DNA from: MFD02979-c5 sp963705385
GTDB taxonomy: Bacteria > Bacteroidota > Bacteroidia > Cytophagales > Amoebophilaceae
Direction of reading: 5' to 3'
Length of the DNA: 64,000 nucleotides
Assembly (NCBI GenBank): GCA_963705385.1
Contig: OY970075.1
Span: 496,001-560,000, forward strand
Position 1 is the first letter of the stretch. Every line of letters begins with the position of its first letter. The position numbers and the translations under genes were made by a program. Below the pieces are notes generated by a model that searched no databases, had not been told where the DNA came from, and was given only the letters and a program-made list of their open reading frames with translations. This document shows positions 53,715 to 62,901 of the stretch, piece by piece.

Positions 53715-54833
53715 ATGGAAACTGAAGAAAAGGTGTACCAAATAGCGCTCACCAGAATCCCAGGGGTAGGCTATGTGATTTCAAAAAAGCTCATGGCCCA
53801 ATTCGGTTCAGCCCGAGCAATTTTCCATAGTACGCTTAAAGCGCTCACCAGAGTTCCAGGAGTTAGCAAACACCTAGCACAAGCTATACTTAGCAGCAAC
53901 ACTACTACCGAAGCAGCCGAACTCCTGACACGTCATAACAAGGCCAATGTGCATGTTATTACTCTTTGGGAAAAGAGCTATCCAGAGCGTCTAAGGCATA
54001 TCCATGATGCACCAACTTTGCTATACCTGCGAGGTAAAGTAGAGCTGAATACAGCTAAAATTATTAGCATTGTAGGGACCAGAAAAGCTACTAATTATGG
54101 CAAAAAGGTTATAGAGACGCTCCTTAGAGAGCTCAGTACCTATCCCTTATTGGTTGTCAGCGGTTTGGCTTATGGAGTTGACATCCACGCACATAAAATA
54201 GCGCTTGAGCTAGGTATGCCTACTTTGGCCGTGTTGGCAGGAGGGTTAGATACCATTTATCCTTTAATTCACAAAAAAGTAGCAGAAGCAATGCTAGCCC
54301 AAGGGGGTTTGCTGAGTGAGCACCCACTTCAAACAAAGCTAGAAGCGCACCAATTTGCTGCCCGAAATCGCATGATTGCAGGAATTGCTGATGCTACAAT
54401 CGTAGTAGAAGCTGGACAAAAGAGCGGTGCGCTTATTACTGCTCATTGTGCTAATGAATACAATAGAGAAGTTTTTGCTGTATCTGGGGGTATTTATGAA
54501 CCTTATTCTGCCGGTTGTCATCACCTGATTAAAACCCATCAAGCGCATCTATTGACCAGTGGTGCTGACATCGTTGATTGTCTGAATTGGAATCAAGGAA
54601 GGCCTGCTTCAAAGGATATTCTGGATATCTTAGCTAGATTTCCTGAACTCACCGAGGCTGAGAAAGGAGCTGTACAAACAATTCAGAAGCTTCAGAAAGA
54701 AGTGCATATTGATGAACTGAGCTACCAAACTCAGATACCCCTTAATCAATTAGCAGCTATTCTGTTACAGCTTGAACTCAAAAACGTGGTAAAATTTCTT
54801 CCTGGACAAAAGTTTAGGCTAGTTGCCTGTTAA
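53715..54833 (+). CDS. dprA: DNA-processing protein DprA
   Basis: DprA binds incoming single-stranded DNA and loads RecA during natural transformation. It has 372 residues. The N-terminal helix-hairpin-helix (LTRIPGVGYVISKKLMAQFG) precedes the Rossmann-like core (ISIVGTRKATNYGKKVIETL, VVSGLAYGVDIHAHKIAL, LAGGLDTIYP, ARNRMIAGIADATIVVEAG). A winged-helix C-terminal domain follows (about residues 300-365). No other competence genes are in the window. It is in tandem with murF, 87 bp apart. Confidence 0.97.
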   Translation: METEEKVYQIALTRIPGVGYVISKKLMAQFGSARAIFHSTLKALTRVPGVSKHLAQAILSSNTTTEAAELLTRHNKANVHVITLWEKSYPERLRHIHDAPTLLYLRGKVELNTAKIISIVGTRKATNYGKKVIETLLRELSTYPLLVVSGLAYGVDIHAHKIALELGMPTLAVLAGGLDTIYPLIHKKVAEAMLAQGGLLSEHPLQTKLEAHQFAARNRMIAGIADATIVVEAGQKSGALITAHCANEYNREVFAVSGGIYEPYSAGCHHLIKTHQAHLLTSGADIVDCLNWNQGRPASKDILDILARFPELTEAEKGAVQTIQKLQKEVHIDELSYQTQIPLNQLAAILLQLELKNVVKFLPGQKFRLVAC

Positions 54834-54904
54834 GAGGCTAGTGAAGTGTTTGTTGGTTTGACCACTGCTTAGGTGAAATTGACTTAACAAAGATAGTTGG
54901 GCGA

Positions 54905-55699
54905 TTAAATAGCTATAGGTGCTTTGATAGGGGGATGAGGGGTATAGTTTTCAAGGTTGAAGTCCTCATACTGAAAGCTAAATATATCCTTGACGTTTGG
55001 GTTGATCCTAAGAGCAGGTAAGGATTTGGGAATTCTAGAAAGTTGTAACCTAGCCTGTTCCAGATGATTACAATAAAGGTGTACATCTCCCAATGTATGA
55101 ATAAATGCTCCTAACTTTAGATTACAAACCTGGGCTACCATCATAGTAAGCAATGCGTAAGAAGCAATGTTAAAGGGAACACCTAGAAATATGTCAGCAC
55201 TGCGCTGGTAAAGTTGACACGAAAGCTTGCCTTCTGCCACATAAAACTGAAAGAGTGTATGGCATGGGGGTAAAGCCATCTTAGACAATTCTCCTACATT
55301 CCATGCACTCACGAGCAGCCTTCTAGAGTCAGGGTTTTGTTGGATCTCCTCAATGACTTTTTCAATTTGGTCTACCTTTTCTCCATTAGCTGCAGGCCAG
55401 CTTCTCCACTGATAACCATAGACTGGTCCTAATTCTCCTTTTTCATCGGCCCACTCATCCCAGATGGTTACTTTATGCTGGCTGAGGTATTGGATGTTTG
55501 TATCACCCCTTAAAAACCATAACAGCTCGTAGATGACTGACTTGAGGTGTACATTTTTCGTAGTAACAAGAGGGAAGCCCGCTGCTAGATCAAAGCGCAT
55601 CTGGTAGCCAAATATGCTTAGTGTGCCTATCCCTGTCCTGTCGCCTTTTTCTACTCCATGGTAGAGTATACATTGTAATAAGTCTAGATATTGTTTCAT
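54905..55699 (-). CDS. thyA: Thymidylate synthase ThyA
   Basis: This enzyme makes dTMP from dUMP with methylene-tetrahydrofolate. It has 264 residues, the normal short form. Key blocks: GDRTGTGTLSIFGYQMRFDL-like GDRTGIGTLSIFGYQMRFDL, ELLWFLRGDTNIQYL, IWDEWADEKGELGPVYGYQW, the catalytic Cys in LPPCHTLFQFYV, and the dUMP-binding QRSADIFLGVPFNIASYALL. It converges on dprA. The 538 bp upstream (55700-56237) hold no recognisable gene. Confidence 0.98.
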   Translation of the reverse strand: MKQYLDLLQCILYHGVEKGDRTGIGTLSIFGYQMRFDLAAGFPLVTTKNVHLKSVIYELLWFLRGDTNIQYLSQHKVTIWDEWADEKGELGPVYGYQWRSWPAANGEKVDQIEKVIEEIQQNPDSRRLLVSAWNVGELSKMALPPCHTLFQFYVAEGKLSCQLYQRSADIFLGVPFNIASYALLTMMVAQVCNLKLGAFIHTLGDVHLYCNHLEQARLQLSRIPKSLPALRINPNVKDIFSFQYEDFNLENYTPHPPIKAPIAI

Positions 55700-56237
55700 T
55701 ACCTCAATAATGTCTGTAATAATTTCTTATAGGTCCAGTGTAAGCTATTTTTGTTCTTACTCATACTCTGTTTCTGATAGTTTTGCTGCTGCTAACTTCG
55801 AAGCATTAATCCATTAAATAAACCAAGGAGTTGATAGTCCTGGAGCCTAGCGTACCTTGCCTTAGGTTTTTGTTACAGGATAGCTTGGCGCAGAACCTGC
55901 GCACGTTTCCCTAAGCTGTAAAAGCTTGTATAGGGATCGGAAATAAAGTTAATATTTTTAAGAGTGCTATATCTGTAAGCGCAAACACCTTGTCTATGGA
56001 TTTGTATACGAGGGTGTCCTGGTCCAAAGAAAAACATTTGTTTATTTCTTTTTTGCGTAAGTAGTAGCTTTTGTAGCCTCTAACACTCATGTATATGTAG
56101 TGTCAACCAGGATGCATGTCAAAGACAAAGGGGCTTGGAGCTACTACAAATTTCTATAACATGGGATAGCAAGTTACCTCCATCAAAGCAGATACAAGCT
56201 AAAATTTTCTATTTTCGACGGACATATCAGCTATCAT
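55700..56237. other. Gene-free stretch between thyA and mlaE
   Basis: I see no intact gene, tRNA or repeat here. A 33-codon open piece on the plus strand around 55967-56069 (VSANTLSMDLYTRVSWSKEK) has protein-like composition but no family I recognise. The end contains CTATTTTCG at 56208-56216, close to a TAnnTTTG element, about 22 bp upstream of mlaE. Confidence 0.4.
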
Positions 56238-56984
56238 ATGAAAAGCCTAGGGAAATACCTTATATTCCTTTATTCAACGCTTGTTAATAGAGAAGCATTC
56301 AAAATCTATCTACATCAAACATTAGAAGAATGCGTATCAATAGGGATCAACTCTATCAGTATCGTAGTGGTTATGTCTACGTTTATGGGGGCAGTAACAA
56401 GCATTCAGCTTGCATACAACCTCTCAGCGCCCCTGGCTAGCAATTTTTTGATAGGAGTTGCCGTACGCAACATGACTATCTTAGAATTGTCACCCACCGT
56501 GATGGCCATCGTATTTGCGGGCAAAGTAGGTTCTAATATTGCTGGCCAACTAGGCTCTATGCGCATCAGTGAGCAAATTGATGCTCTAGAAGTCATGGGT
56601 ATTAATACTGCTTCTTACCTTGTACTGCCCAAGATACTTGCTAGCCTTTTTGTGTACCCACTTCTAGTTATTATTTCATGTTTTTTGTCGATCTATAGTG
56701 GTTTTCTTGCTAGTACCTATGTGGCATCGATTGCACCAGAAGATTATATTTTTGGTATCAGGTTTATGTTTGACCCCTACATCATTAAATTTTCTGTCTA
56801 TAAATCCCTTGCTTTTGCTTTCTTGGTCTCTTCTATTTCTTCTTACAAAGGTTTTTATACTTCTGGAGGAGCGCTAGCAGTAGGAGAGGCAAGCACAAGC
56901 GCTGTGACCAAGAGCTGCGTTGCTATACTTGTGGCAGACTACTTCCTTACACGGCTACTTTTACATACACCAGCCCACCTATGA
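56238..56984 (+). CDS. mlaE: MlaE/YrbE-family lipid transport permease
   Basis: This is the inner-membrane permease of an Mla-type ABC system that moves phospholipids between the membranes. It has 248 residues with five or six hydrophobic segments. Family segments are VVVMSTFMGAVTSIQLAYNL, ELSPTVMAIVFAGKVGSNIA, GQLGSMRISEQIDALEVMGI, and CFLSIYSGFLAS. It overlaps mlaF by 4 bp (ATGA). No MlaD/MCE gene follows here, so the periplasmic part of the system must be elsewhere. Confidence 0.95.
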   Translation: MKSLGKYLIFLYSTLVNREAFKIYLHQTLEECVSIGINSISIVVVMSTFMGAVTSIQLAYNLSAPLASNFLIGVAVRNMTILELSPTVMAIVFAGKVGSNIAGQLGSMRISEQIDALEVMGINTASYLVLPKILASLFVYPLLVIISCFLSIYSGFLASTYVASIAPEDYIFGIRFMFDPYIIKFSVYKSLAFAFLVSSISSYKGFYTSGGALAVGEASTSAVTKSCVAILVADYFLTRLLLHTPAHL

Positions 56985-57733
56985 TCGAATTTAGACACAT
57001 CAGCAAGGCGTTTGATGATAAAATTGTGCTTAATGATATCAGCGGAGAGTTCGAAAAGGGTAAAGTGAACTTGATTATTGGGGCAAGCGGTACTGGAAAA
57101 AGTGTGTTGATTAAATGTATTCTAGGGCTTATTCAGCCTGATCAAGGCAGTGTTGCTTTTGACGGTAGAGACTTTCTAGGTAGTCCTAAAAGTTTGCAGA
57201 CCACTATTAGACGAGAAATAGGAATGCTATTTCAAAGCAGCGCTTTGTTTGACTCTAAGAACGTAGAAGAGAATGTCATGTTTCCACTCAATATACTTAC
57301 TGAGCTTCCTCTTGATGCTCGGCTAGATCGGGTCAATTTTTGTCTCCAGCGTGTAGGATTATACAACGTCAATAAAAAAATGCCCAACGAACTGAGTGGT
57401 GGGATGAAAAAAAGAGTAGGGATTGCGCGGGCAATTGTCAATCATTCCCAATATCTATTCTGTGATGAGCCTAACTCTGGTCTTGATCCTAGAACTGGGT
57501 TGCTGATTGATGATTTGATTAAAGAGATTACTTACGAATATAACATTACCACCGTAGTGGTTACTCATGACATGGATTCTGTGCTAGCTATGGGCGATTA
57601 CATTTTGTTCCTTGATCAAGGCCAGAAAGTTTGGGAGGGGACCTCAGCAGATATTTTTCATGCTGAAGTAAAAGCACTAAAAAGTTTCTTATTTGCTAGC
57701 AAGTTGATGCAGATGGTAAAGCAAAAGGCTTAA
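56981..57733 (+). CDS. mlaF: MlaF-family lipid transport ATP-binding protein
   Basis: This is the ATPase partner of MlaE (250 residues). Walker A is GASGTGKSVLIKCILG, with Val in place of the usual Thr, as in other MlaF proteins. The Q-loop is MLFQSSALFDSKNVEENVMF, the signature LSGGMKKRVGIARAI, Walker B YLFCDEPNSGLDP, and the H-loop VVTHDMDSV. Asn in DEPNSGLDP, where most ABC proteins have Thr, is a mild deviation. It is co-translated with mlaE and is followed by about 540 bp without a gene. Confidence 0.95.
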   Translation: MIEFRHISKAFDDKIVLNDISGEFEKGKVNLIIGASGTGKSVLIKCILGLIQPDQGSVAFDGRDFLGSPKSLQTTIRREIGMLFQSSALFDSKNVEENVMFPLNILTELPLDARLDRVNFCLQRVGLYNVNKKMPNELSGGMKKRVGIARAIVNHSQYLFCDEPNSGLDPRTGLLIDDLIKEITYEYNITTVVVTHDMDSVLAMGDYILFLDQGQKVWEGTSADIFHAEVKALKSFLFASKLMQMVKQKA

Positions 57734-58277
57734 AGAAGTTACCTGCTTGCACTTAGAGCTAGCGGTAAATAACGCTGGGTGTATTTTAAGTAGCTGTGGC
57801 AATTAGTGAGTGCTTGGTACCAATACTACATTTACAATAAAACTATTAATCTATTTCAAGAAAATTGAGCATTGGCTTATTATGGGTAACATGACCAGAA
57901 ATCATAGCCTTAACGCACATATATAAAAATATCCTAATAGTTCAGCGAGAAATATAAGTAGAGCAAGCTTAAGGTATAGGACACCTAAAGCTATAATGGG
58001 AATAGATCTATATGTAGGGCCACGCACAACCCTAATGGCCATAAAACAAGGAAAGTTTTCTAAATAGAGCGAGACCTTGCAAGTTTGACATCGTTAATCA
58101 GCCAACCCTGCCTTTCTCCCATTTGCCCAAATCACGACTAGCACTTATAACCCAAAGCAGCGCGAAAATTTTTATAGAGACCTAAGCCATAGGCAACGGG
58201 CTTTACTTTTAGCTACCTCTGTGTATATTAGAGTGTGAAAAATACCTTGAGTCAACCTAGTGATTAATCCAACAACA
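57734..58277. other. Gene-free stretch between mlaF and atpC
   Basis: No intact gene is seen. On the minus strand near 57930-58065 a frame reads AIRVVRGPTYRSIPIIALG, which resembles the end of a response-regulator receiver domain. The rest of such a domain is missing, so it may be a relic or chance. atpD, which usually precedes atpC in Bacteroidota, is not here. Confidence 0.35.
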
Positions 58278-58511
58278 ATGATGCAACTCATCATTATCAC
58301 GCCTGAAAAAACAATTTTTGACGGCAACGTACAAAAAGCACTATTTCCAGGGAGCACAGGGGCATTCCAAGTACTGAAAAATCATGCCCCGCTTGTTAGT
58401 ACTCTGCAAAAAGGTTCTATTTTCTACAGTGATGAGCAGCAGGACTATACCTTAGCCATTGAAAAAGGTTTGGTAGCGATAAATAACAACAAGATTACTG
58501 TTTTGCTATAA
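58278..58511 (+). CDS. atpC: F1F0 ATP synthase epsilon subunit
   Basis: This is a small central-stalk subunit that regulates rotation. The short form has 77 residues: only the N-terminal beta-sandwich (MMQLIIITPEKTIFDGNVQK, GAFQVLKNHAPLVSTLQKG, AIEKGLVAINNNKITVLL), without the C-terminal helical hairpin, as is common in Bacteroidota. ATG 58278 or 58281 is preferred over the GTG at 58260. No other ATP synthase gene is near; the usual atpD-atpC pair is broken up. Confidence 0.9.
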   Translation: MMQLIIITPEKTIFDGNVQKALFPGSTGAFQVLKNHAPLVSTLQKGSIFYSDEQQDYTLAIEKGLVAINNNKITVLL

Positions 58512-58691
58512 CATCCTGACTATCAGCAGTAGCTGGCTTGCCTATAGAAAAGTAAATCTCTAAGGGATTGAAAGAGAGGGCGAAGTAAATTGAATAAAAG
58601 TGCCACAGGATAAATGTACCCAAGAGCTTTCTACAAGCTACCACCTTGGGGTATTCCTTCCTAGCCCTATCATAGGGTTAGGGCGATCGGC

Positions 58692-58991
58692 TTGTCCTCT
58701 GATCCCATGAGCAGGTGGTTAAATAGCAAGCACTTTCTCCCTAGCTTAGTAGATATTATCAGGGAAGAGTTGAGAGGGGACACCAAGGAATATATATCCC
58801 AGGGAAATAGTTTTATGGTTAAGAACCCACCCATCACTTTCAGTATCCATATACTTTTTGCGACCTGTTTTGAAGTGAAGCATATGTTAGAAGGACTTAA
58901 GTACCTGTCCATGGTAATCGCCTTTTTCCAGTATAAGAACTACTTTAACGCCAAGAACATCCCCCCTGTTGCAGTAAACAAAACTGGGTAG
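58692..58991 (+). pseudogene. DUF4255 (Pvc16-type contractile injection cap) remnant
   Basis: The frame contains LVDIIREELRGDTKEYISQG and then NPPITFSIHILFATCFEVKH, MLEGLKYLSMVIAFFQYKNY, FNAKNIPP. The second part matches the DUF4255/Pvc16_N pattern (NPP..L.L.VLFA..F....E.LK.LS.VI.FFQ....F...NTP). This is the tube-terminator/cap protein family of phage-tail-like contractile injection systems. The middle block with VLSLVNIEEE and the C-terminal part are missing, so this is a collapsed copy. No other injection-system gene is in the window. Confidence 0.65.
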
Positions 58992-59253
58992 TGCCGTCAA
59001 TTAATAAAACCGATGAGAGGGGCAGCAAATTTGACTACCGAGAGCAAGTAAGCTCCCCGCTTAAAATAATATATTGAGAAGAGTAAAAGGAGAAGAAACA
59101 TACCATTGGACCTAAAATTCCTATGGTAACTTATGACTCAAAACGGATAACCCCTTATTGGTCCATCAACAAGCTCCGTCTTCCGTGGATGAAAGAAGAG
59201 CTGGTTATTTTTTGGCTTCCTGAATAAGTATTCCTAGCTTTTTAAGGTATGGA

Positions 59254-59439
59254 TTATTGATGATTTTCTCTAGATTTTTTAGGATCGGTAGGCTGCAGTT
59301 CTTGGCTAGAGAGTTGCGTGTTGGACTGTGCGTGAATTCTACCCATGAGCTCATAGACTTCTCGGAAAGGGCGCTCAGACAATGCCTTGATAATAAGATT
59401 TACTTCATTAATATCTAGATGAAGGTTAATTTTGTTCAT
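59254..59439 (-). CDS. Small conserved hypothetical protein
   Basis: This is a 61-residue acidic-to-neutral helical protein: MNKINLHLDINEVNLIIKAL, SERPFREVYELMGRIHAQSN, then a Gln/Ser-rich tail. Its pattern (LDLNVNEVNLIL.AL...PF..VY.LI..I..Q) is shared with small hypothetical proteins I associate with Bacteroidota genomes. The function is unknown. It is separated from mnmA by about 300 bp in which I see nothing. Confidence 0.6.
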   Translation of the reverse strand: MNKINLHLDINEVNLIIKALSERPFREVYELMGRIHAQSNTQLSSQELQPTDPKKSRENHQ

Positions 59440-59736
59440 AGTGCTTTATTCAATTATAAACTATGCGTTATAAGAGGTGTTGTTTAAATCCTAGACGGCT
59501 ACGGTGAACTACCCAAGTTGGTGCTAAGCTCCTAGTGTTTTGTCTCTGGTCTTCTTTGTCCCAAGGCCTGTTAGTCCGCTCCTAAATTGTTATTTTTGCA
59601 CACCGTACTATAAGATATATTGCTATTTGGTAGTATCTAGTAGTCTCTGTTAAGCCGGCTTATTTCGTTAGGACTGCCTCCTCCAACAACATACAAGCTA
59701 GCTTAAAAAGCGTACATAGTCAATAAATAAGCATCA

Positions 59737-60876
59737 ATGAGCACAAAAGGACGCGTGTTAGTAGCCATGAGTGGTGGTATAGACAGCTCTGTAGCAGCAG
59801 TGATGCTGCATGAGCAGGGTTATGAGGTGATAGGAATTACCATGAAGACGTGGGACTATGCCAACAGCGGTGGCAGCAAGAAGGAAACTGGATGCTGCAG
59901 TTTAGACTCTATTAACGATGCGCGTAACATTGCCGTAGAGCTCGGCTTCCCTCACCTGATCTTAGATATTCGGGAAGAGTTTGGCGATTATGTGATCAAC
60001 CATTTTACCTCAGAGTACCTAGCAGGCAGAACGCCCAATCCGTGTGTGCTGTGTAATACACATATCAAGTGGGATGCGCTGCTTAGAAGGGCAGATAAGC
60101 TTGACTGCTCACACATCGCTACAGGCCACTATGCCAAGGTGCGTGAAGAAAACGGACGTTATATTGTCTCCAGAGGAAAAGACTTGAATAAGGATCAGGC
60201 TTATGTGCTTTGGGGCGTTTCTCAGACTAGCTTGAGCCGAACGATATTGCCTTTAGGGGATTTGATGAAGCCAGAGATACGTGCGTTTGCCCAAGAAAGA
60301 GGGTTCAATGACTTACTTCATAAACCAGAGTCTTACGAGATCTGTTTTATACCTGACAATGACTACCGGGGCTTTCTCAAGCGCAGGGTAACTAACCTAG
60401 AGGAGCAAGTAAAAGGTGGAGATTTTCTTTTGGAAGACGGTACTATAGTAGGGCAGCATGAAGGCTATCCTTTTTACACGGTGGGACAAAGAAAAGGCTT
60501 AGGCATTGCCTTGGGTTATCCTGTGTACGTAACAGAAATTCGAAAAGAAAAGAACCAGGTGGTGCTAGGTACTTTTGATGAACTAATGCGAGACGGCATG
60601 TATGTCAAGAAACTTACTATGTCCAAGTACCCTGACTTGCAAGGTAAAAAGCTAGATACAACCACTAAAGTGCGTTACAATGACCAAGGTACGCCCGCTG
60701 TCATTGAACAAGAAGGAGACACAATGAAAGTATTTTTTGGCAAAGGAGTGCATGCCATAACCCCTGGCCAGGCTGCTGTCTTTTTTGAAGGGGAAGATGT
60801 AGTAGGGGGGGGCTGGATTACTGCTGTTTTCAACCACCATCGTAACAATGAGCAGCACAACCAAGCACAAAATTGA
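59737..60876 (+). CDS. mnmA: tRNA-specific 2-thiouridylase MnmA
   Basis: This enzyme makes 2-thiouridine at tRNA wobble position 34. It has 379 residues. The PP-loop is VAMSGGIDSSVAAVML, with catalytic cysteines in RTPNPCVLCNTHIKWDAL and SYEICFIPDNDYRGFL. The tRNA-binding block DKDQAYVLWG is seen as NKDQAYVLWGVSQTSLSRTI, and the C-terminal barrel has YTVGQRKGLGIA. It converges on dapD with a 12-bp gap. Confidence 0.97.
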   Translation: MSTKGRVLVAMSGGIDSSVAAVMLHEQGYEVIGITMKTWDYANSGGSKKETGCCSLDSINDARNIAVELGFPHLILDIREEFGDYVINHFTSEYLAGRTPNPCVLCNTHIKWDALLRRADKLDCSHIATGHYAKVREENGRYIVSRGKDLNKDQAYVLWGVSQTSLSRTILPLGDLMKPEIRAFAQERGFNDLLHKPESYEICFIPDNDYRGFLKRRVTNLEEQVKGGDFLLEDGTIVGQHEGYPFYTVGQRKGLGIALGYPVYVTEIRKEKNQVVLGTFDELMRDGMYVKKLTMSKYPDLQGKKLDTTTKVRYNDQGTPAVIEQEGDTMKVFFGKGVHAITPGQAAVFFEGEDVVGGGWITAVFNHHRNNEQHNQAQN

Positions 60877-60888
60877 CATACCGGGCTA

Positions 60889-61704
60889 TTAGCTTATTTT
60901 GTAGTCTCGTAATGCTTCGTTTAAAGATACTTTTAGGTCTGTTTGCTTTGTCCTTTTACCAATAATCAGTGCGCAGGGCACATGGTACTGGCCTGCAGGA
61001 AACTGCTTGGAGTAGGAGCCTGGTATGACCACTGACCTTTCAGGCACATAACCTCGGTACTCTTTAGGGTGGCCTTCTTGGGTAACATCAATAATTTTTG
61101 TACTGGCGGTTAAGGTCACGTGAGATCCAATCACTGCTTCCTGCTTTACGCTGATGCCCTCTACAATAGAACATCCAGCACCTACAAACACTCCATCTTC
61201 AATAGTGACAGGCGTTGCCTGGATAGGTTCTAACACGCCTCCTATGATAGCCCCCCCACTTATGTGAACGTGCTTGCCTATTTGTGCACAGCTACCTACT
61301 ACTGCATTAATATCTACCATGGTTCCTTCATCTACATAAGCACCGATGTTAATGTATGAGGCCATTAAAACGACGCCTTTGCCTAAAAAAGCGCCATACC
61401 TGGCTACAGCAGGAGGAACAACCCGTACCCCTAGCTCTTGAAAATTTTCCTTCAGGGGGATCTTATCGTAAAAAGTTAAAGGGCCAGCCTCATACAGTTC
61501 CATTGCTTTAATGTGGAAGTATAAGACAACAGCCTTTTTTAACCAGTCATTGACTATCCAGCCTGTGGGGCTTGGCTCAGCTACCCTTTGCTTGCCCTGG
61601 TCAAGGGCATGGATGGCTGCTTCAATTGCTGCTTTTACCTCGGTTTTTTGTAAAGATTCCCTGTTTTCCCAAGCCTCTCCAATCATTTTTATAGGCGCTG
61701 TCAT
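60889..61704 (-). CDS. dapD: Tetrahydrodipicolinate N-succinyltransferase DapD
   Basis: This enzyme is a step of the succinylase route to diaminopimelate (peptidoglycan crosslink, lysine). It has 271 residues. The N-terminal helical domain is followed by left-handed beta-helix hexapeptide repeats (SYINIGAYVDEGTMVDINAV, VGSCAQIGKHVHISGGAIIG) and the typical GVLEPIQATPVTIEDGVFVG segment. With murF it supports retained cell-wall precursor synthesis. The other dap genes are outside the window. Confidence 0.97.
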   Translation of the reverse strand: MTAPIKMIGEAWENRESLQKTEVKAAIEAAIHALDQGKQRVAEPSPTGWIVNDWLKKAVVLYFHIKAMELYEAGPLTFYDKIPLKENFQELGVRVVPPAVARYGAFLGKGVVLMASYINIGAYVDEGTMVDINAVVGSCAQIGKHVHISGGAIIGGVLEPIQATPVTIEDGVFVGAGCSIVEGISVKQEAVIGSHVTLTASTKIIDVTQEGHPKEYRGYVPERSVVIPGSYSKQFPAGQYHVPCALIIGKRTKQTDLKVSLNEALRDYKIS

Positions 61705-61917
61705 GCGTATAGCTTTTAAAAAATAGAATAGTGTTGGGACAATTCTTGGATTGACTCCTCGTCCTGTTTAGACTCAATATGCAAAGGATAGGCTGTAGAA
61801 AGTTCCTTTTTAGGTAGGGCCTTAGAAGGACAAACAAGTGTCAAGTCCTTGCGCTATTGTTCATTTATGGTTTATTTGAATTTAGACAGCACGTTTAGAA
61901 GCAGTAAAGCACGTGCA

Positions 61918-62802
61918 CTATGGCCAAAATTGAGTTGGGAAAGCACCTCTTTGAGCGAGTGCTAACAAATCCATTGAAAGTGCTAAGGCAATATGCAGTA
62001 GTGTACCCTGGTAAACACTTTTGGTTTTCATACTCAATGAACCTAGTGCAACAGCACCCATCACTGTTACCATGGTTTCCAAGTAAGGTTTACCAAAGTG
62101 AATCATACAGTAAGGGACGGTCATGCTAAAGATAGCAGCAGCGCCCAGGCTTTTGCGCAAGGCTACCAACCACCAACCTCTAAAAAATATTTCAAGAAAA
62201 AAAAACCCAGGTAGGTAAATAGCTTCCCAGAGTAAGAGGTCGAACCAACTGCGCGAGGCAAGCTTGTAATAAGGATAATAATGGACAAAGTCTGACTGAA
62301 AGCTAGCAAATACGACGCCAATGATGATAAGCACGAGAAATAGACCATAAGTACGTATGTGCTGGAAAAAATTGCGTGTGCGCAGTCCAAAATCAAGCAG
62401 GGAATCTTGGGGGAAAAGTATTTTCCAAAGTGTAAATGGAAAGACGACGTATCCGAATGCCATGGATAGCTCCCACCACAAATAATTGTAGAAAAACTTG
62501 TATTGAGAGAGCTGTATCCACCCAGGAAATTTTTGGTCTAGTGCAACGATGAGGGGATATATATTTTTCTGGTAGAAACCGCCACTGCTATAATATTCCT
62601 GCCAAGCAAGCACAACTGCGGCAATAGCAAAGACTGCAAAGGGCCGAAAATTGGTTGTTCCTTTTTTTAGATGCTCTGTATTCCATGCATGGGCCTCCTC
62701 ATCTAGTTGGCGCCAGGTGCCACGGAAGAGCCTCCATAGTAGATAGTACGCTACAGGGGCGACTAAAATAAAGATTAGATTCTCAAATAAAAACTCCTTC
62801 AT
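61918..62802 (-). CDS. CPBP-family intramembrane protease-like protein
   Basis: This is a multi-pass membrane protein of 294 residues with about seven or eight hydrophobic segments. The C-terminal half carries the CPBP (Rce1-like) blocks: FFLEIFFRGWWLVALRK in place of EExxxR (Leu at the first Glu), TVPYCMIHFGKP (FxxxH-like His), and YQGTLLHIALALSMDLLAL (HxxxN/D). The LEFFFRG-type first motif is common in one Bacteroidota branch, so activity cannot be judged. Substrates are unknown. Confidence 0.8.
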   Translation of the reverse strand: MKEFLFENLIFILVAPVAYYLLWRLFRGTWRQLDEEAHAWNTEHLKKGTTNFRPFAVFAIAAVVLAWQEYYSSGGFYQKNIYPLIVALDQKFPGWIQLSQYKFFYNYLWWELSMAFGYVVFPFTLWKILFPQDSLLDFGLRTRNFFQHIRTYGLFLVLIIIGVVFASFQSDFVHYYPYYKLASRSWFDLLLWEAIYLPGFFFLEIFFRGWWLVALRKSLGAAAIFSMTVPYCMIHFGKPYLETMVTVMGAVALGSLSMKTKSVYQGTLLHIALALSMDLLALAQRGAFPTQFWP

Positions 62803-62901
62803 AAGTACATTAAAATTTATGGGTCAACCTAATGCATTGGATGATAAGCAGTTAGCAAAGTTGTACCACCAACCATGAGGCTGCTACAGCTAACCCTACC
62901 C

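Noticed and set aside
55967..56069. Plus-strand frame VSANTLSMDLYTRVSWSKEK
   Set aside because: Short and unrecognised; no neighbouring pieces in other frames that would show a decayed gene.
57930..58065. Minus-strand piece resembling a response-regulator receiver (PTYRSIPIIAL)
   Set aside because: Only one short motif; the phosphoacceptor half and the rest of the fold are absent, so it is not listed as a gene.
59108..59226. Plus-strand frame with VTYDSKRITPYWSINKLRLP
   Set aside because: About 40 codons, no start or family recognised, next to a pseudogene; may be a relic but cannot be supported.
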